Source of the DNA: Termitomyces sp. T153
Taxonomy: Eukaryota > Basidiomycota > Agaricomycetes > Agaricales > Lyophyllaceae
Assembly: GCA_018296165.2 (NCBI GenBank)
Contig: JACKQL020000002.1
Span: forward strand, 248,001 to 312,000
Direction: 5' to 3'
Length of the DNA: 64,000 bases
The stretch's first letter is position 1; each line of letters opens with the position of its first letter. This document shows positions 1 to 12,126 of the stretch, one piece after another. The translations under genes were made by a program, and so were the position numbers. The notes below the pieces were generated by a model. That model saw only the letters and a program-made list of their open reading frames with translations, searched no databases and was not told where the DNA came from.

Positions 1-1640
1 TCCTCAGTTGCTGGTGGCAATCCTGAGTGGGCAATTGTCACTTTATTCAAATGTTCCAAACTATGTACTATGCAAAGACATTCTCCATCCTTCTTTAGCA
101 CAGTGAACCATTGAGAACAAGAAGAAGAATTTGAGAGCTCATAGACTCCTGCTTTGATTTTCTGTTTTATCATTTTTCAGATATTATCACAGAGTCCAGT
201 CTTCAAGTTCACTGAACTTGGCTAACCCAGCATAGGGGGTGACTGTCTTAGATGGATCACTCCTCCTGTTTGAGTCTGTCTGGTATTGCCAGCCAAACTG
301 TGAGCAGTTGCTCCATCACCACTCTCAGACAATTATGCATTGTCTGGCAATGATATTTGTGGGCTTCCTCCACTTCCAGAGTGGAAAATCATTCACAATG
401 TTGTGAAGGCATCAAGATACTCTGTGGCTGTCTCTTGAAGAGAGCTGTTGTCCTCCTCCCATCAGCCATTTGCCCCACAGATGTGAAGTCCACATCTTCC
501 TCCCCATCATCATAGGAAGGAATGCCTAGTCCTCCTGGATTTAGGGGGCCCTTCCTGAGGGCAGTGGTGGCTCTTGAGCTGGGTAGGATTGTCCCTGTCC
601 AGGTCCTCCCCCACCTCCTTCTGAGATGAGTGGTCCCTAACATGGCATGAGAGGTGGGGTCAGACCTGGACCACCTTCTGGATATCCCCATCCCAAGGTC
701 TCCACCACCTTCACTTGAGTGGCCTAGCCCACTTGGAGGATTACTTCCTTCTTAGCCTGCCTGCCCAGAGCATGCAACAGAGCTAGGACTAGTCCCTGTG
801 TGTATATTCTCTACTAGGAAGCAACTGTTATGCTTTTCAGCTTTTACTAGCTGCATTCATTCTGGTACAATGTACCCTTCAGGCCATATATTGTAGGCAG
901 TGTCCTCTTAGAACACCACCACTTGATCATCTATGAAGGTCTGTCCAAAGTCCTCCAAATCAACATTGCAAAATTGTTGTAATGTGATTCAATCTTTCCA
1001 GGTCAAGGCTCTTCAAGTAGACATAGTGGGTCTATATTGCACTATGGGCTGCTCCATTGTAATGACCAATCTGGCCTCAGTTGATGCCAGGTTAGTCACT
1101 ATCAGCATGCCCAATATAGCCTGTCTCTGACAGTCTACTACAGTCTGCCTTGGCACATAATTCTATAGTGTTTCACCAGGCTGCTGTGGCACCTGCAGAG
1201 TAATTAATGCCCTATTGACTAGAGAAAGTGGAAGTAACAGATTAATCCCTGCAAATGGTGATGGCACCACCAAGGATATCTGAGATCCTCACAGCTTCCT
1301 TTGCTGGAGGTGGTCCACTACCTTCTATACCAAAAAAATCATGTAAAGTTCCATGAACTTTATCAAGTCAGTTGGAATGATTCCATCCTCTTGCAGCTAG
1401 GCACTGTTGCATTGAGGCTTTAGTGACTTCAACCTAGCTTTGCCAGAACACTAGCACTCTCTGATGAAGGATGTCATCTGTGTTAGCCTCACCATCAGTG
1501 TCAGAGGTGGCACCAACATCCTCTGGAATTTTTCTTATGAATGCTGATGGTTCAACTATCTGTGTGCTTAGGGAGGGCCCAAATCACAATTGTACAGAGC
1601 TCCTTTCCCTGTAAGCCTCTCTGTAGATAAGACCCTATCC
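1..1640 (-). mobile_element. Family E Gypsy-like gag region, decayed fragment (copy E3)
   Basis: Read on the minus strand this segment parallels 44640-45900 on the plus strand. Both contain the same acidic stretch (EDVG/TSDTD-like, about 1480-1530 here), the same segment near 930-1130, and the same block near 390-690. Stop codons and frameshifts are frequent and CpG is nearly absent, so this is a dead copy that runs off the left edge. Assignment to an LTR-retrotransposon gag rests on the longer copy at 44.2-47.8 kb, which carries a zinc knuckle. No LTR can be delimited here. Confidence 0.6.
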
Positions 1641-1979
1641 TTGCTGAGTACAGATTTCTGTCTTTTCTTGTGTTTTGGCAACTTCCAGAATTTCCAGTTT
1701 TTATGTGATGCAATGGTCACATGACTTTGTCATGTGTGGTCTAGACCCTTAGCTTGCCAGCTGACTTTCCCCTAGCATCCTATGGTGCTCTCCTGGCAAA
1801 GTCCCTGACAATACTCTCTTAGTATTATTACTACAGTTTAATTATTTCTTAATTTGGACTTATTTCCTTGATGTGCACCACTTTAGCAACTAGCATACTG
1901 GCTGTATTCCAGGTGTCAAACTTAGCTATAGTCAGGTTATTGACTTGCTTAAGTCATTCTTCCTGACTTGCCTATGATG
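1641..1979. other. Decayed repeat without a recognisable gene
   Basis: No coding frame is recognisable. A short stretch near 1710-1750 (catgtgtggtctagaccc) resembles the start of the family F LTR near 7785-7815, so a scrap of that LTR may lie here. The match is too short to delimit. Confidence 0.3.
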
Positions 1980-2219
1980 CTAGCACTCTGTTTCACTATT
2001 ATTGACTCCTTTTTCAGTTTTGATTGAAATTACATAAACTAAAATGCAATTTGTAGCCATGGTGTCATAGTATTTTACATGATTTAACCAGAATTTGAAA
2101 TACTTCCAATCCTTCATGCCAATGTCATCTTCCAAAAAGTCTAAAACATTGCAACAGTTTTTTGAGCCACTGTATGGCTGATGACAAACATCTGATCTGC
2201 CACATGTGCATGCTGCCAT
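1980..2219 (-). pseudogene. Family E gag fragment (copy E4)
   Basis: The minus-strand frame contains DDIGMKDWKYFKFWLNHVKY followed by a hydrophobic ATNCILVYVISIK stretch. The same peptide is encoded, broken by stops, at 46040-46150 within family E copy E1. It is therefore a detached gag piece. It abuts the start of the family F gag at about 2222, so the junction is a rearrangement or insertion boundary. No start codon or LTR belongs to it. Confidence 0.55.
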
Positions 2220-2221
2220 GC

Positions 2222-3170
2222 AATGACTCTACTACCCCTAAGTGGGATGGGTTCCATCCTTGCAGGCTAGCAGAATACTTCTGCAAGCTTGAATACTTGT
2301 TTGGCAGCTGTAGCATAACTAATAAAACCTAGAAAAAGGAGTACACAGTGCACTATATCTCATATGATATGGCAGAAATCTGGTTTAACATACCTCAATT
2401 TGGTGAATCTCTTGTTTCTGCTGGGGCTGCTGATGAGCATTGCTATACCTATTGCAAATGGAAAGCAGCTGTAATGTGACTCTACTCTGGTGCTGACAAG
2501 ACAGCTTGTTATACTCTTGGCAACCTTAAGTAGCTTGTTACCCAAACTTTTTCTAGTGGCCTCTCCATCCTTGGCAGATTTTCCAATCACTATTACAACT
2601 TCCAGCACATTGCTAAGTGGCTTCTGGCTAACAGTAAGCTCTATAGGAATTAGTAACATTGCTTCTTCTAGTAGGGCATCCCTACATTGCTATGGTCTAA
2701 AATTGTCTGCCACCTTAAAATCACCATGCCTGACCACCACCCTGATAACCCCTACAATGTTGAGAACATGTTTGAGGATGCTAAGTGGGTGTTGAAGGGT
2801 ACTGACACTAGCACCTCCAAATCTGTTGCCACAGCCACATCTACCACCTCTCATTCTAGTTTAGTCTCTACTGCTGCCATTGCTACACCTCCACCTGTTA
2901 TGAAGTCCAAACCCACTGACTCTGCCACTATCTCTGCCATTGTTAGCATTCTGGAGTGTTTGGAAGCTTTGCTCAATGCTGGTGGCACTAGCTGCCTTCA
3001 TGCTTTCTCACATGAATGTCACTTCTGTAGTGAAACTGATCATACTATAGTTTGTGGTTGCTGCCTTCAGCAATGCTGAAGGAAAAGTGGTGCTGCTCTC
3101 TAGCACTATGATTCCCAACTACTCTGGCAAGCACTTGTATATGGAGTGCATTGATAAATAGCACAGATGC
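2222..3170 (+). pseudogene. Family F gag, decayed
   Basis: Segments in shifting frames read as a Gypsy capsid/nucleocapsid: KLEYLFGS then KKEYTVHYISYDMAEIW near 2290-2390, CYTYCKWKAAV near 2445, and PDHHPDNPYNVENMFEDAKW near 2725-2790. A Ser/Thr-rich linker follows. Near 3016-3060 a degenerate zinc knuckle (CHFC, then H and C residues) marks the nucleocapsid end. Stops occur inside every stretch. The same order is found in the minus-strand copy at 30.3-31.5 kb. Protein family identity comes from resemblance to Agaricomycete Gypsy gags I know, not from a search. Confidence 0.7.
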
Positions 3171-3519
3171 AACCCAGGACAACCTGTTACAGGATGCTTG
3201 ACAGGCAATGCTAACCCAGATGCAGAGCAGGCTTCACACTAGACTTTAATCCATGAAGTTTTGCACTTGGACAATAACAGACCCAGGCTTCTCTCACACA
3301 AAGAACACATCAAGTTACTAGAGAGGAAACTAATGGCTTTGTGATGCCTCAATGCTTTTAGTGGTGTAGATATCTCTCATGCTAGAGGTTATTGCCCAGC
3401 TTTTGCTGCTGCTGCTGACTCTGCCACTGCTGTTCTCAGCACTCCTATTGCTGACAAGGTGCCAGAGTCTGTCCCTGTCTAGCTGCCCCTGCCCCTGTTG
3501 CTAGTGCTAGTGATCCTCA

Positions 3520-4400
3520 GCTGCTATTGCATCTGTTCTCTGATATCCCCAATCATTATATCTCACTCATCACTTCTAACTTTGCTGCCCCTAACAAGTA
3601 CCAAGATGGTGCCTATAAAGCAATGCCTCCAATTTATGACATTGAACAGACCAAGGCAGTTTTCAATTGCATTCTTCAGACCATGGTTATAGTCTCAGTT
3701 TGTGAATTGTGCTCACCTTCTTCAGACATTTGCAATCAGTTCTGCAACTGCATCACTCCCAAGTGGAATATAGCAACCAATGTCACCACTACTAATGGAG
3801 CTTCTGAACATGACACTTCTATTGAAGCAATTCTGCTGACCTTCACCTACAATGACACCATCTTTAGTCTGTCCTCCAACACCACCACTGCTCAGGATAT
3901 CTCAGCACACTAGTGCCAGTCACAGCCATTGACCCCATTGAAGCCTACATTGAGTTGGTACCTCCAAGTCAAGACCCTGCCATCCTCACTTTTGCCAAGG
4001 AAGCCCAGTCTATGCTCATTAACAATCACAAAGAAATTGAATGCATTGTTGATAGTGGGTCTTAAATCATTTCTATATCAGCTGAACTTGCTAGCAAACT
4101 TTCCTTGATTTATGACCTGAGTGTTGCCCTCAATATGCGGAGCACTCACAGCACTTTGGATTCCTTGCTAGGCATAGCATGCAATGTTCCCTGCACTATT
4201 AGCAACATTACATTCTACTTACTGATTCATGTCCTACATTTGCTAGCATACAATATTCTACTTGGCCACCCCTTTGACATCCTAACCTATAGTGTCATTA
4301 AGACCCTTAGTGACCAGGAAACAGTGCTAACAATTACTGACAACACTGGATTTTGGTGCATCATACTGATGTTTTCCAGAAGCAAGCTCAAGTGACTCTA
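3520..4400 (+). pseudogene. Family F gag-pol linker and aspartic protease domain, decayed
   Basis: The segment holds the peptide AAPNKYQDGAYKAMPPIYD near 3580, then a retropepsin-like motif DSGS at about 4051-4062, immediately followed by a stop. Downstream, about 4105-4345, is LIYDLSVALNMRS and later YNILLGHPFDILT, which is the flap/ILG region of a Gypsy protease (hydrophobic-LG motif). In a live element the protease would process the polyprotein. Here the catalytic triplet is preserved but the frame is broken. Confidence 0.7.
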
Positions 4401-4779
4401 TTAGCAGTTTTGCTACAACAAAAACATGTTACCCCAGCACCAATGCCACCACCACTGCCACAAACACAATCAACAACAGTGCTAGCAATTGAATATAACC
4501 ACTAGACTGGACAAGTTTCCTTTGTTTCTTATACTGAATTAGAAGATAATATTCTACCTACAGAAAATTTACTTACAGAAAATCTGAAAAGCCCTTCTCT
4601 TGCCTATCTATATGTTACCACCTCTTCTCTTGAACCTTTACCTACTGATTCTTACATTATCTCTGCAGATGTTTCTGATTCCCAAATTCTTGTACTTACT
4701 GATACTACAGCCCACTCTACTATAGCTGGCATTGCTATAGACATCTTTATCTATTACCCATTCACTGCCATATTTGTCA

Positions 4780-6015
4780 CTAACAAGACTAAATGCAAAG
4801 ATATTCAGATTAAAAAGAAGTACAAGCCTGTCACATTAAAAACCAAACCCATTAGTAGCCAAGTTTTAGAAGACTTTTCTATTGAGCACAGAATTGTTGG
4901 CAACTCTCTAACAACCATGTGGACACTCAACCCCAACCCCTCTCCTTTTGTACTGACAGGACATTCTACTAACAAATGCAAAGTGACTTTCATTAGCAAA
5001 CATAACACTGGATTTCTCACTAGTGAAAAACTTGATGTACTCATTAACCTTGTTGCTAAGCAAAATCAGACCTTTGCTTGGGATGACTCTGAATGTGGCA
5101 GCTTGCACCCTGATGTTTTCCATCTATATGTATATCAACAGTGCCTCATGTTCCCTGAGTCCAGTACAATTTCCCTATCCTGCCTGGCCTGGAGAAAGAA
5201 GTCTGTGAGATCATACACAATATGACCAATGCTGGTGTCTACAAGCCTTTCAACTCAGCCTACTGCTTGTGCTAGTTTTGTGTTCTCAAGAAGGATAGTA
5301 AGCTCCAACTTGTGCACAGTTTAGCACTGCCAGACTGGGTGACCATTTGTCATTCTGGAGTTCTGCCATTTTCAGATCACATTGCTGAGTCTTTTGCTGA
5401 GTGCATTTGTGGTGTTACTCTTGACCTCTATGTTGGCTATAATGAGTGCTTGATTGACACTTCCTCTCATGATCTAACAACCTTTCAAACTCCCTTTAGC
5501 ACCTTGCAACTAGTGATGCTACTAATGGGTTGGAGTAACTCTGTACCAATCTTCTATGATGACATCAACTTTGTCTTGCAACCAAAAATCCCCCACAACA
5601 TGCTCAGCTTCATTGATGATATTGGTGCCAAGGAACCCAAAGATTGGATGATGGCTGATGGTGCCACTGCTACACACTCTGACAACTCCAACATCTGCTT
5701 AGCACTCTAGAGATTCTTTGAACTCCTTAATTGCATCCTCCAGCACATGAAGTATTGCAGCAGCATGTTCTCTAGTCATCAACTTGTCCTTTGCACTGCC
5801 AAGTTTAAGATCCTGGGTCATGTCTGCACACTGGAAGGTCAAGTCTCTAAAGAAAGTCATCTGGCACTAATTGAGCAGTGGGGACCTTGCAAGTCACTAT
5901 TCAAGGTTTCAGCCTTTTTTGGTACAGTCAGTGTTCTTAGAATTTTCATCAAGAACTTTGCACATAGAGCCCACCACCTGACACATCTGATGTGCACTGG
6001 CATCTCCTTTTGAAT
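4780..6015 (+). pseudogene. Family F reverse transcriptase, decayed
   Basis: This is a reverse-transcriptase domain in several frames. It includes a linker (IQIKKKYKPVTLKTKPISS near 4810), AWDDSECGSLHPDVFHLYVY near 5078-5137, DLYVGYNECLID near 5424 and DLTTFQTPFSTLQLVMLLMG near 5470-5527. The catalytic-site equivalent FIDDI lies near 5609-5623, and GHVCTLEGQ and AFFGTVSVLRIFIKNFAHRA close the domain up to 6015. Two catalytic aspartates are still encoded, but stops and frameshifts preclude function. Family F2 has lost this domain. Confidence 0.8.
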
Positions 6016-7560
6016 TCAGCCCCAACCAAAACAATGCCCAGCATGATCTTGTTATAGCTCTCCAAGATGCTAGGCATCTTGTTCCTATTAACTACAAATC
6101 TGCTGACCCAGTCATACTAGCAGTTGACACTTCATATATAGCTGTTGGCTTCTATCTCTGTCAGTGCTGTAGCAACAATTGCAAAGAACATCACTACAAT
6201 TTATTTGGGTCAATTATACTTAACAACAGGAAAGCATGCTTTAGTTAGCCCAAGGTTGAGCTCTATGGTTTGTTGCTACAGGCTCTGCACATGTACCTCC
6301 TAGGTGTTTGCAATCTCATTATTGAAGTCAACATGTGTTACATCAAGAACATGCTCCATAACCCTGATATTCTGCCCTCCACTAACATGAACCACTAAAT
6401 TATGGCAATTATAATGTTTCATTTCAGATTGGTGCATGTTAAAGGCACTTTTCATGGCTGAGATGGACTGTTACAATGGCCACTGCAGCTTGGCAATCCT
6501 GAACCTGACAATAGTGACAATGATGTCTTTGAAGACTGGGTGGACTGCATACATATATGGCTTTGTGCATGCCATACAGCTGCAAGTACCCCTACTTTTC
6601 CTCCCAGCACTCAATCATTCTCTGCTTTCCTTGGTTGCTTATGCTCCCTTGCCTTTTCCAACAGTTCTGTCCCTCCTTAATGATGACTCCACCAATAATG
6701 CTAGCAACTCAGATGAACCACTGCTCCACCACTTATTTCCTGCTGATAAACTCCAGCACTGCAATAATAGCAACACTCTGACTCTGACTTATGACACTGT
6801 GCCCTATAGTGCCAGAGCCTTAGCAGAAGACCACTGCCTCCTTGCTGTGTAATAGTGGCTTAGCAGCCTAAAACAGAGCCTTGGTAGAAGACTACCACCT
6901 CCTTGCTTTATGCTAGTGGCTTAGTGGCCTGAACAACCTCAAGGTCTTAGCAATGCTGACTATGCCACTTTTGTTCACTATGCCACTACATTTCTTTTAG
7001 CTGATGGCAAGCTCTGGTGATGTAATTGCAATGGTGCCCACAAGCTATTGTTAGCTACTGTATTCACATTCTGCATGCTATGCATGACAAACTTGGCCAC
7101 AGAGAACTATTTGCTACTAGGGCAGCTTTACCAGAGTGCTTTTGGTGGCCTCACACTAGCACCAATATCATCTGGTACATCTGCACCTGCCACTTCTGCC
7201 AGATCTATCAAACCACCAAAGTTCTCATTCTGCTCACTGTTGCTACACCTCCCCCTTGTTCAGCAAGATATACATTGATGCCATGTTCATGCTGCCATCT
7301 AGCAAGTTTAAATATATCATCCAAGGTTACTGCTCCCTAATTCACATTACCTTGAATTTTGCATGCTACAACATGAAAACACTGCTGCCATTAGTAAATG
7401 GATCTTCAAAGATAGTATCTGTCACTGGGGCACCCTCTGTGAGATTGTTACCAACAATGAGCCCTGTATCATAAAAGCAGTTGCTTATCTAGGAAAGACA
7501 TATCACTTGAACTATATCTGTCTCTCTAGCTACAACAAGCATACTAATAGTATAGTATAG
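6016..7560 (+). pseudogene. Family F RNase H and integrase, decayed
   Basis: RNase H traces include a DTS/AVGFYLCQC-like run near 6120-6170. The integrase zinc-binding region follows near 7050-7215: IHILHAMHDKLGH, then CFWWPHTSTNIIWY, then CHFC, which is the HHCC arrangement. The central domain survives as short frames near 7256-7560 (ENTAAISKWIFKDSICHWGT). The minus-strand copy at 28167-28540 encodes the same peptides with differences. Multiple stops are present. Confidence 0.7.
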
Positions 7561-7690
7561 TGCCCTCACTTTGATATTTAGCAAGTGCTCTTTAAGGCAG
7601 TTGATGGCAGCCAGTCCAAGTAGGCTAGCACCACCCACTCAGTCTTTTGGTCTGAAAGAGTTATGGTATGCAAGCACATGGAATGCTCAG

Positions 7691-8686
7691 TGATAAGACC
7701 CACTTGTCACTGAGCACTATTACTGACATCTCTGACTATCTTATCTGAGTGGCATCTAATGTGGACACAATGCAATTACACACAAGTCATGTGACATTAT
7801 CACATGTGGTCTAGCCCCAAGGTCTAGAACAATGTAGCCATTGCACAGGATTCTAATGACTATAAGACTGCTGGATCATGAGCCTCATCACATGGAGTCT
7901 AGCCTTTGGATTTAGAATGATAAGGTCAAGACCTTTCCTTAGCAACAGTTGCTAGCAACATTACTTAGCAACAACAATACTTCTTCTCAAAATGGATATT
8001 AAAGGACATGTGACTCCTTACTTATCATTTCTCTTGTTTTGCTGACAAACATACCTGAACAGCATCTACACTTTAGATATTGACATGAGGTATGCTTTTT
8101 TTTACTAACACCTCTTATGCATCTTTTTGATATCATGTACATACACTTGGTTACTATACTGACATCCAGTATTTATCATGGACACCTTAGCAGATGCTAT
8201 TGCTAGTGGCAACTATCTTTTCTTTCTGAATACTATACTTACAAAAAGTATAAATACTGCCTGTATATACAGCAATAAGGAGACAATCCATCAGAGTATT
8301 GTCCTCTCCTTAATATTCATCAGCTCCTAGGCTTTAGCTCTCTTCTTACTACTCTCTTTCATCATTGTTAAGAACTGAGCAACTAGTCTTGATGACCTTG
8401 TTTTCCATTTAGCATGGGTACCAATTGCAGGTACTCTTTAGTGTGCTGCAACTTAGTGATGCTAGTGACTACAGCTAGCAACCAGTTTGCATTTGTTTTC
8501 CCACTCCTAACAATTTCAATTACTTCTTCTCCCATCTTCCCCCTGTTGCTAGGCCCTAACCATCCTTAGCAATCTTTCTTGTCACCCTAGTTCTTAGCAA
8601 CTTGTTTTGCACTTCCATCATTTTTATCCCTCTTCCTTGACAACTTTTGCTTTCCTACCCACTCCATTGTTTCTACAATTTACTTA
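7691..8686 (+). repeat. Family F1 3' LTR, first part (interrupted)
   Basis: This begins TGATAAGACCC and aligns with the reverse complement of the solo LTRs at 13521-14648, 25712-26760 and 59643-60755. A TATAAATA box near 8249-8256 fits plus orientation. Near 8687 it stops matching those LTRs and a family B fragment intervenes; the LTR resumes near 10062. Confidence 0.7.
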
Positions 8687-9076
8687 TTTTAGTTTACCTG
8701 TTATTTTATGAATCACAATATTATCCATACAGTATTGATTACATAAGAGAATATATTGTTGTTTTACACTACATACAGGAATCCTAATGATTGGGATACT
8801 TCTGTATCTGTGTGAACTCAAGACCACAAACTGTAATCTAGTTACAAGTATCCCCAGAAAAATTGTGGTCATCATTGGTGACTGGAAATGGTACAGCAGA
8901 AGTGACAACTGGAATTGGACCAATGGGCATTTGTTCTTTCACTCAGTCAGTGTCACATCTTCCAAAGTAGTAGAGAGATTGTCAGGAACAACATGGATCC
9001 AGTGATACCTTCCAGTGGAAGGTTTATAAACAAGAATAAGGACAGGGTTGCTGCTGAGTATGGCACTCATGGAGAC
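8687..9076. other. Unrecognised sequence between the split LTR halves
   Basis: About 390 bp lie between the interrupted F LTR and the family B LTR. The reverse complement is present almost base for base at 27076-27465. Its short open frames look like shadows and I do not recognise the sequence. It is likely part of the material inserted with the family B fragment. Confidence 0.4.
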
Positions 9077-10000
9077 TGTCAGGTTCTGCTAACCACAGGG
9101 GCTCAGCTTAACTGGGTGAATCCTTATGAGGCAGATGCAATGTCCTGCACTTATAATCTAGTGCTTAGGAGAGGTCTGGATGTCAGATACTTGTGAGGGC
9201 AAGCTAGGGGAGCAGTCCAAGCAAAATATTACTCTACAACTTAAATACTAACTATGAGGACTCTTCTGGGGACCATGTGACTGGCAGTGGGGCTTGCTGG
9301 AGTTGTGCAGGGTCAATGGGTGTCAGTTCTGGTCAGTTGGTGGGCTGCAGTGACATATTGGTGTGGGTCTATGACATATGATAGAGTTCAATGGAAGTGC
9401 TGGGAATATCTGGGGGCTCAGTGAGGAACAGGAGAGTGATGGGTCCTATGTGAGAGGTGTCAGAGTTGTCCAGAGTGTTGAGGTACGACATCACTGCCTT
9501 CGTCGTATCTTCTTATTTTATTTTTGTTTTTGTTTTTATTTTCTTTATGTTTTTCCTACGCTACTTAGCTATGCCACTTCCATGTTTACTATACTTTGCA
9601 TCTCCATAAACCTTATTTTCACATACAGATATTCAATACATGCAGATTGACGTCCCTCAGTTGTCTCACACATTGTGTGGCGACCTCTGAGGGTATGTAA
9701 CATCCATGCTCGACTCATTACCTATTTTCTCACATGTCCTGTAGATCTAAATTGTATTTATCTCTACAGGTAAAATACAGTTGTCTCACACATTGTGTTG
9801 TGACCTCTGAGGATCTAAATTGTATTTATCTCTACATAGGAAAGTGTTAGAGTTGGCCAAGAAAGCAGGGGGTTTGTTTGCTGGGGCAGGTGTCAGGGGT
9901 AAACAAAGGTTAGGGCAGGTTGAGGGGGCATTGGTGGGTGTTATGGAGATGTGAGGGTTGCTTGGGGAGAGGTTTGGAGGTCCAGGAATGGGTTGTGACA
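9077..10000 (-). repeat. Family B LTR (minus orientation) with internal deletion and insertion
   Basis: The ends are TGTCAGG and GTTGTGACA, as in all family B LTRs. Compared with 25008-27075 it lacks about 470 bp near 9230 and carries a 361-bp insertion at 9476-9836. Just outside, 10001-10061 is the minus-strand polypurine tract (AAAGGGGGG plus ATGA, read on the reverse strand). That identifies this as a 3' LTR of a minus-oriented element rather than a solo LTR. Confidence 0.75.
9476..9836 (+). repeat. Small solo LTR (361 bp), unclassified, possibly Copia-type
   Basis: The insertion starts TGTTGAGG and ends CTCTACA, inside the family B LTR. The empty site in the other arm (25.2 kb) reads CAGGG on its reverse strand; here the left and right copies are CAGAG and TAGGA, a decayed 5-bp TSD. 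The unit retains CpG (for example near 9484, 9500 and 9651), so it is younger than its surroundings. A direct repeat starts at 9661 and again at 9781 (ttgtctcacacattgtg), exactly 120 bp apart. Confidence 0.55.
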
Positions 10001-10061
10001 TCATCCCCCCTTTAGCATTGAGACCCTTGAGGCACAGGGTGCAAGTTGACTTTGTCTACAA

Positions 10062-10305
10062 TCCTTTTTCCCTTCATTACCCAGCAACTGAGCAACTCTG
10101 TGTTACAGTTCAACAACCCAGGCTAGTGATAGCAGCCTTTCCTACTTGCACTGTTACTTCATCTCCTGACCCTTTGAGTGCTCTAATTTTCTGAGACATT
10201 TGCCAACTTGCCCTCACTACTTCCTATTGCCAGCTACTCTATCTTGTTGCCAGTGTTTAGGTCTTCTTTTCTTGCATGGCAGCTAGGCAGCATAGGAGCA
10301 CATCA
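10062..10305 (+). repeat. Family F1 3' LTR, second part
   Basis: This is a continuation of the LTR interrupted near 8687. It matches the terminal part of the reverse complement of the other F LTRs and ends AGGAGCACATCA at 10305. Adding the two halves gives about 1.24 kb, close to the 1.05-1.13 kb of the intact solo copies. Confidence 0.7.
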
Positions 10306-10457
10306 TTTTGGAGCCCACCACAAGGAATATTTAGATAACCATTCTGTCAGAAACTAGAGCTCAAGTGGAACTTTGCTTGGAAACTTTTAGCAAACTCCCA
10401 AATCATTCTCTGTTGACTCCCCATAGTTTATCACCAATTACTCACCCTTGACCAGAG

Positions 10458-11563
10458 CTATCCATGGCTAAGATGGGCCCCCCCAGAGGCTCTGCTCCAG
10501 TCAGTGCCTGAGGTTGTTCTGCCCAAGCTATACCTGCACCAGTTCATCCCTCCAGGCCAAGTTTGGAGGTGGGAATGGTGCAAGTTGTTCCAGTGGCTCA
10601 AAGGGTGGTGCAGGCAGCAATAATGCTAGAGCAGTTTGCAAAGGCCATTGGATGAGTGTGGGGTCCCCCAACATTGGAGTAGTATCAGGCAGAAGCTCTG
10701 GTGAGTGGCTGAAGATGATATTTTGAATTCTGTTTAATCTAGTTGATTAGTGTGCTGTCTGCACCTGGTGCAGAAAGCAGTGTGAGTTTGAGGTACTTGT
10801 GCAGGAATCTCACCAGGACACATCAGTGTGTCTCACCTGCCAGATGAGGCACAAGACACCCTCCATCTTGTTGAGTTGGCATATGGCCTGCATTGCTGCA
10901 GAGCAAGAACAGGATTAAGTGGTGATGCAGTTGGGTGAGGGGCAGAGGGGTAGGGCATCAGGCCAGGAGTCTGAGTTGCAGAGTAGAGAGAGTGCAGAGT
11001 GACTAGTGGAGAGGGTTGGACCCCCACAGAGTGGGCAGAGGGAAGGGGCCTTAGCAGCACATGACAAAGGCAAGCAGAGGGCTTCCACATCCCCCGAGGC
11101 AGGGTTTAGCAAGAGGCCCTGGAGTGAAGCCACAATGGTGGGTCCTCCAGGGCTGCACATGTACTATTCCAGGGCAGGAGCACTTGTGGAGCAGCCCCTA
11201 GACACCCCTGAACTAGCACTGTTGATTATGGAGCTGTTCCTGCACTGGCAAGTAGAGAGGCTGACAAGAATGTTGGCAACATGGGAGGGCATGGTGGGGC
11301 TAGGATGCCATAATGCAGACAGCCACAGAGCAAGCCTTGGAGGTGTAGAGGCTGTGAAAGTGGCTAGTACAGCTAGAGGCATGGGTTGTGGAGGGGGAGC
11401 AGGAGCAGGGGGGAGCACCAGGCATTGGGGCACACCAAGCAGAGGTGGAGGTTGGGCAGAGATAGGAGGAGTAGTTGATCAGCAAGCCAGCCTCAGAGTG
11501 AGCAGGCATCATGCATGAGTCTTTTTTCTTCTGTCTCTGGCCATGCTTATGTAGCTTGGGCAA
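10458..11563. other. Decayed repeat flank, left of element C; contains a 170-codon open frame
   Basis: The flank is continuous with 19283 onward across element C, whose TSD is GCTAG. A plus frame at 11006-11518 (170 codons) begins MERVGPPQSGQREG and has KGKQRAS and a Gly-rich tail. I do not recognise a domain. Low CpG and the repeat context suggest a retroelement remnant rather than a host gene. Part of 10480-10700 resembles 20390-20620 (tggtgcaag and agtcccccaac stretches), so the sequence is repeated locally. Confidence 0.4.
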
Positions 11564-11568
11564 GCTAG

Positions 11569-12126
11569 TGTCAGGGGATGTCCCATTCCCCCTCTATCCT
11601 GTTCTCCCTCCTTATAGTTTTCCTTCATTCTTCTTTGCTTTCCTCATCTGCTGGTCTCAGTTCTAGTCCTCAGTCTGCACCGCTTTTCTGTCCATAATTT
11701 TGACAAGTGTTGCCCCCTCTATATGGTCACTTACCAGACTCCTGGATTGTTTCCTGCATTCCTAGCCTACCACTTGTTGTAAGCCTCCCATCTCTGGACC
11801 ACAGGTACTTTTGACTAAGGGCTATCTTGTGGTTATAATTGCACATGGTTACATACTGGAAGTTCCAAGATTGAGGCCATTTACAATGGATTTCTGCTTT
11901 TTGATTGGACTCTGGATTTGGTTGTTGTTGGGTGATTTTTTCCAGAAGCTCTAGAGTAAATTTTGTCAATACTGGCATTTGGTATCCTTAGACTTGTTTC
12001 TTTTGGATCTCCCTCTGCCAGATGAGTAGCTATAATTCTAGAACTTCTTGTAGACACTGAATACACTTTGTATCTCTCTCTGCCAGTTGTGTGATTTAGC
12101 CACAGCCTCTAGAGGTCACCCTTACA
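11569..12126 (+). repeat. Element C 5' LTR
   Basis: It begins TGTCAGGGGATGTCCC and ends GTCACCCTTACA, the same length as the 3' LTR. The bases after it (GCAGAACAAGTTGC) do not match the 3' end of a tRNA that I can name, so the primer for this element is unclear. Confidence 0.9.

Larger units (their letters stand above)
2222..7690 (+). mobile_element. Family F Ty3/Gypsy element F1, internal region, 5'-truncated
   Basis: The usual Ty3/Gypsy order can be read in one direction: gag (2222-3170), protease-like DSG motif (about 4050), RT (about 4790-6015), RNase H (about 6016-6450) and integrase (about 6950-7560). The 3' LTR begins at 7691. The 5' LTR and gag start are missing. The frame is interrupted by many TAG/TGA/TAA codons and several frameshifts, and CpG is almost absent, so the element cannot be functional. 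A second, more deleted relative lies in opposite orientation at 28.1-32.2 kb. Confidence 0.8.
8210..10457. repeat. Left arm of a long inverted duplication
   Basis: This interval matches the reverse complement of 24551-27942. Positions pair with a constant sum of 36152 for 8210-9230 and 35008 for 9840-10457. Translated stretches of 70-90 codons are identical in the two arms; the few differences seen include one C/T change near 9880. Differences in length come from a 361-bp LTR present only in this arm, a 1049-bp solo LTR present only in the other, and about 470 bp missing here near 9230. Some 150 bp of flank beyond the LTR end at 10305 is included. Confidence 0.8.

Noticed and set aside
11006..11518. 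170-codon open frame as a host gene
   Set aside because: It lies in the repeat flank split by element C and shares sequence with 20.4-20.6 kb, so it is treated as repeat-derived.
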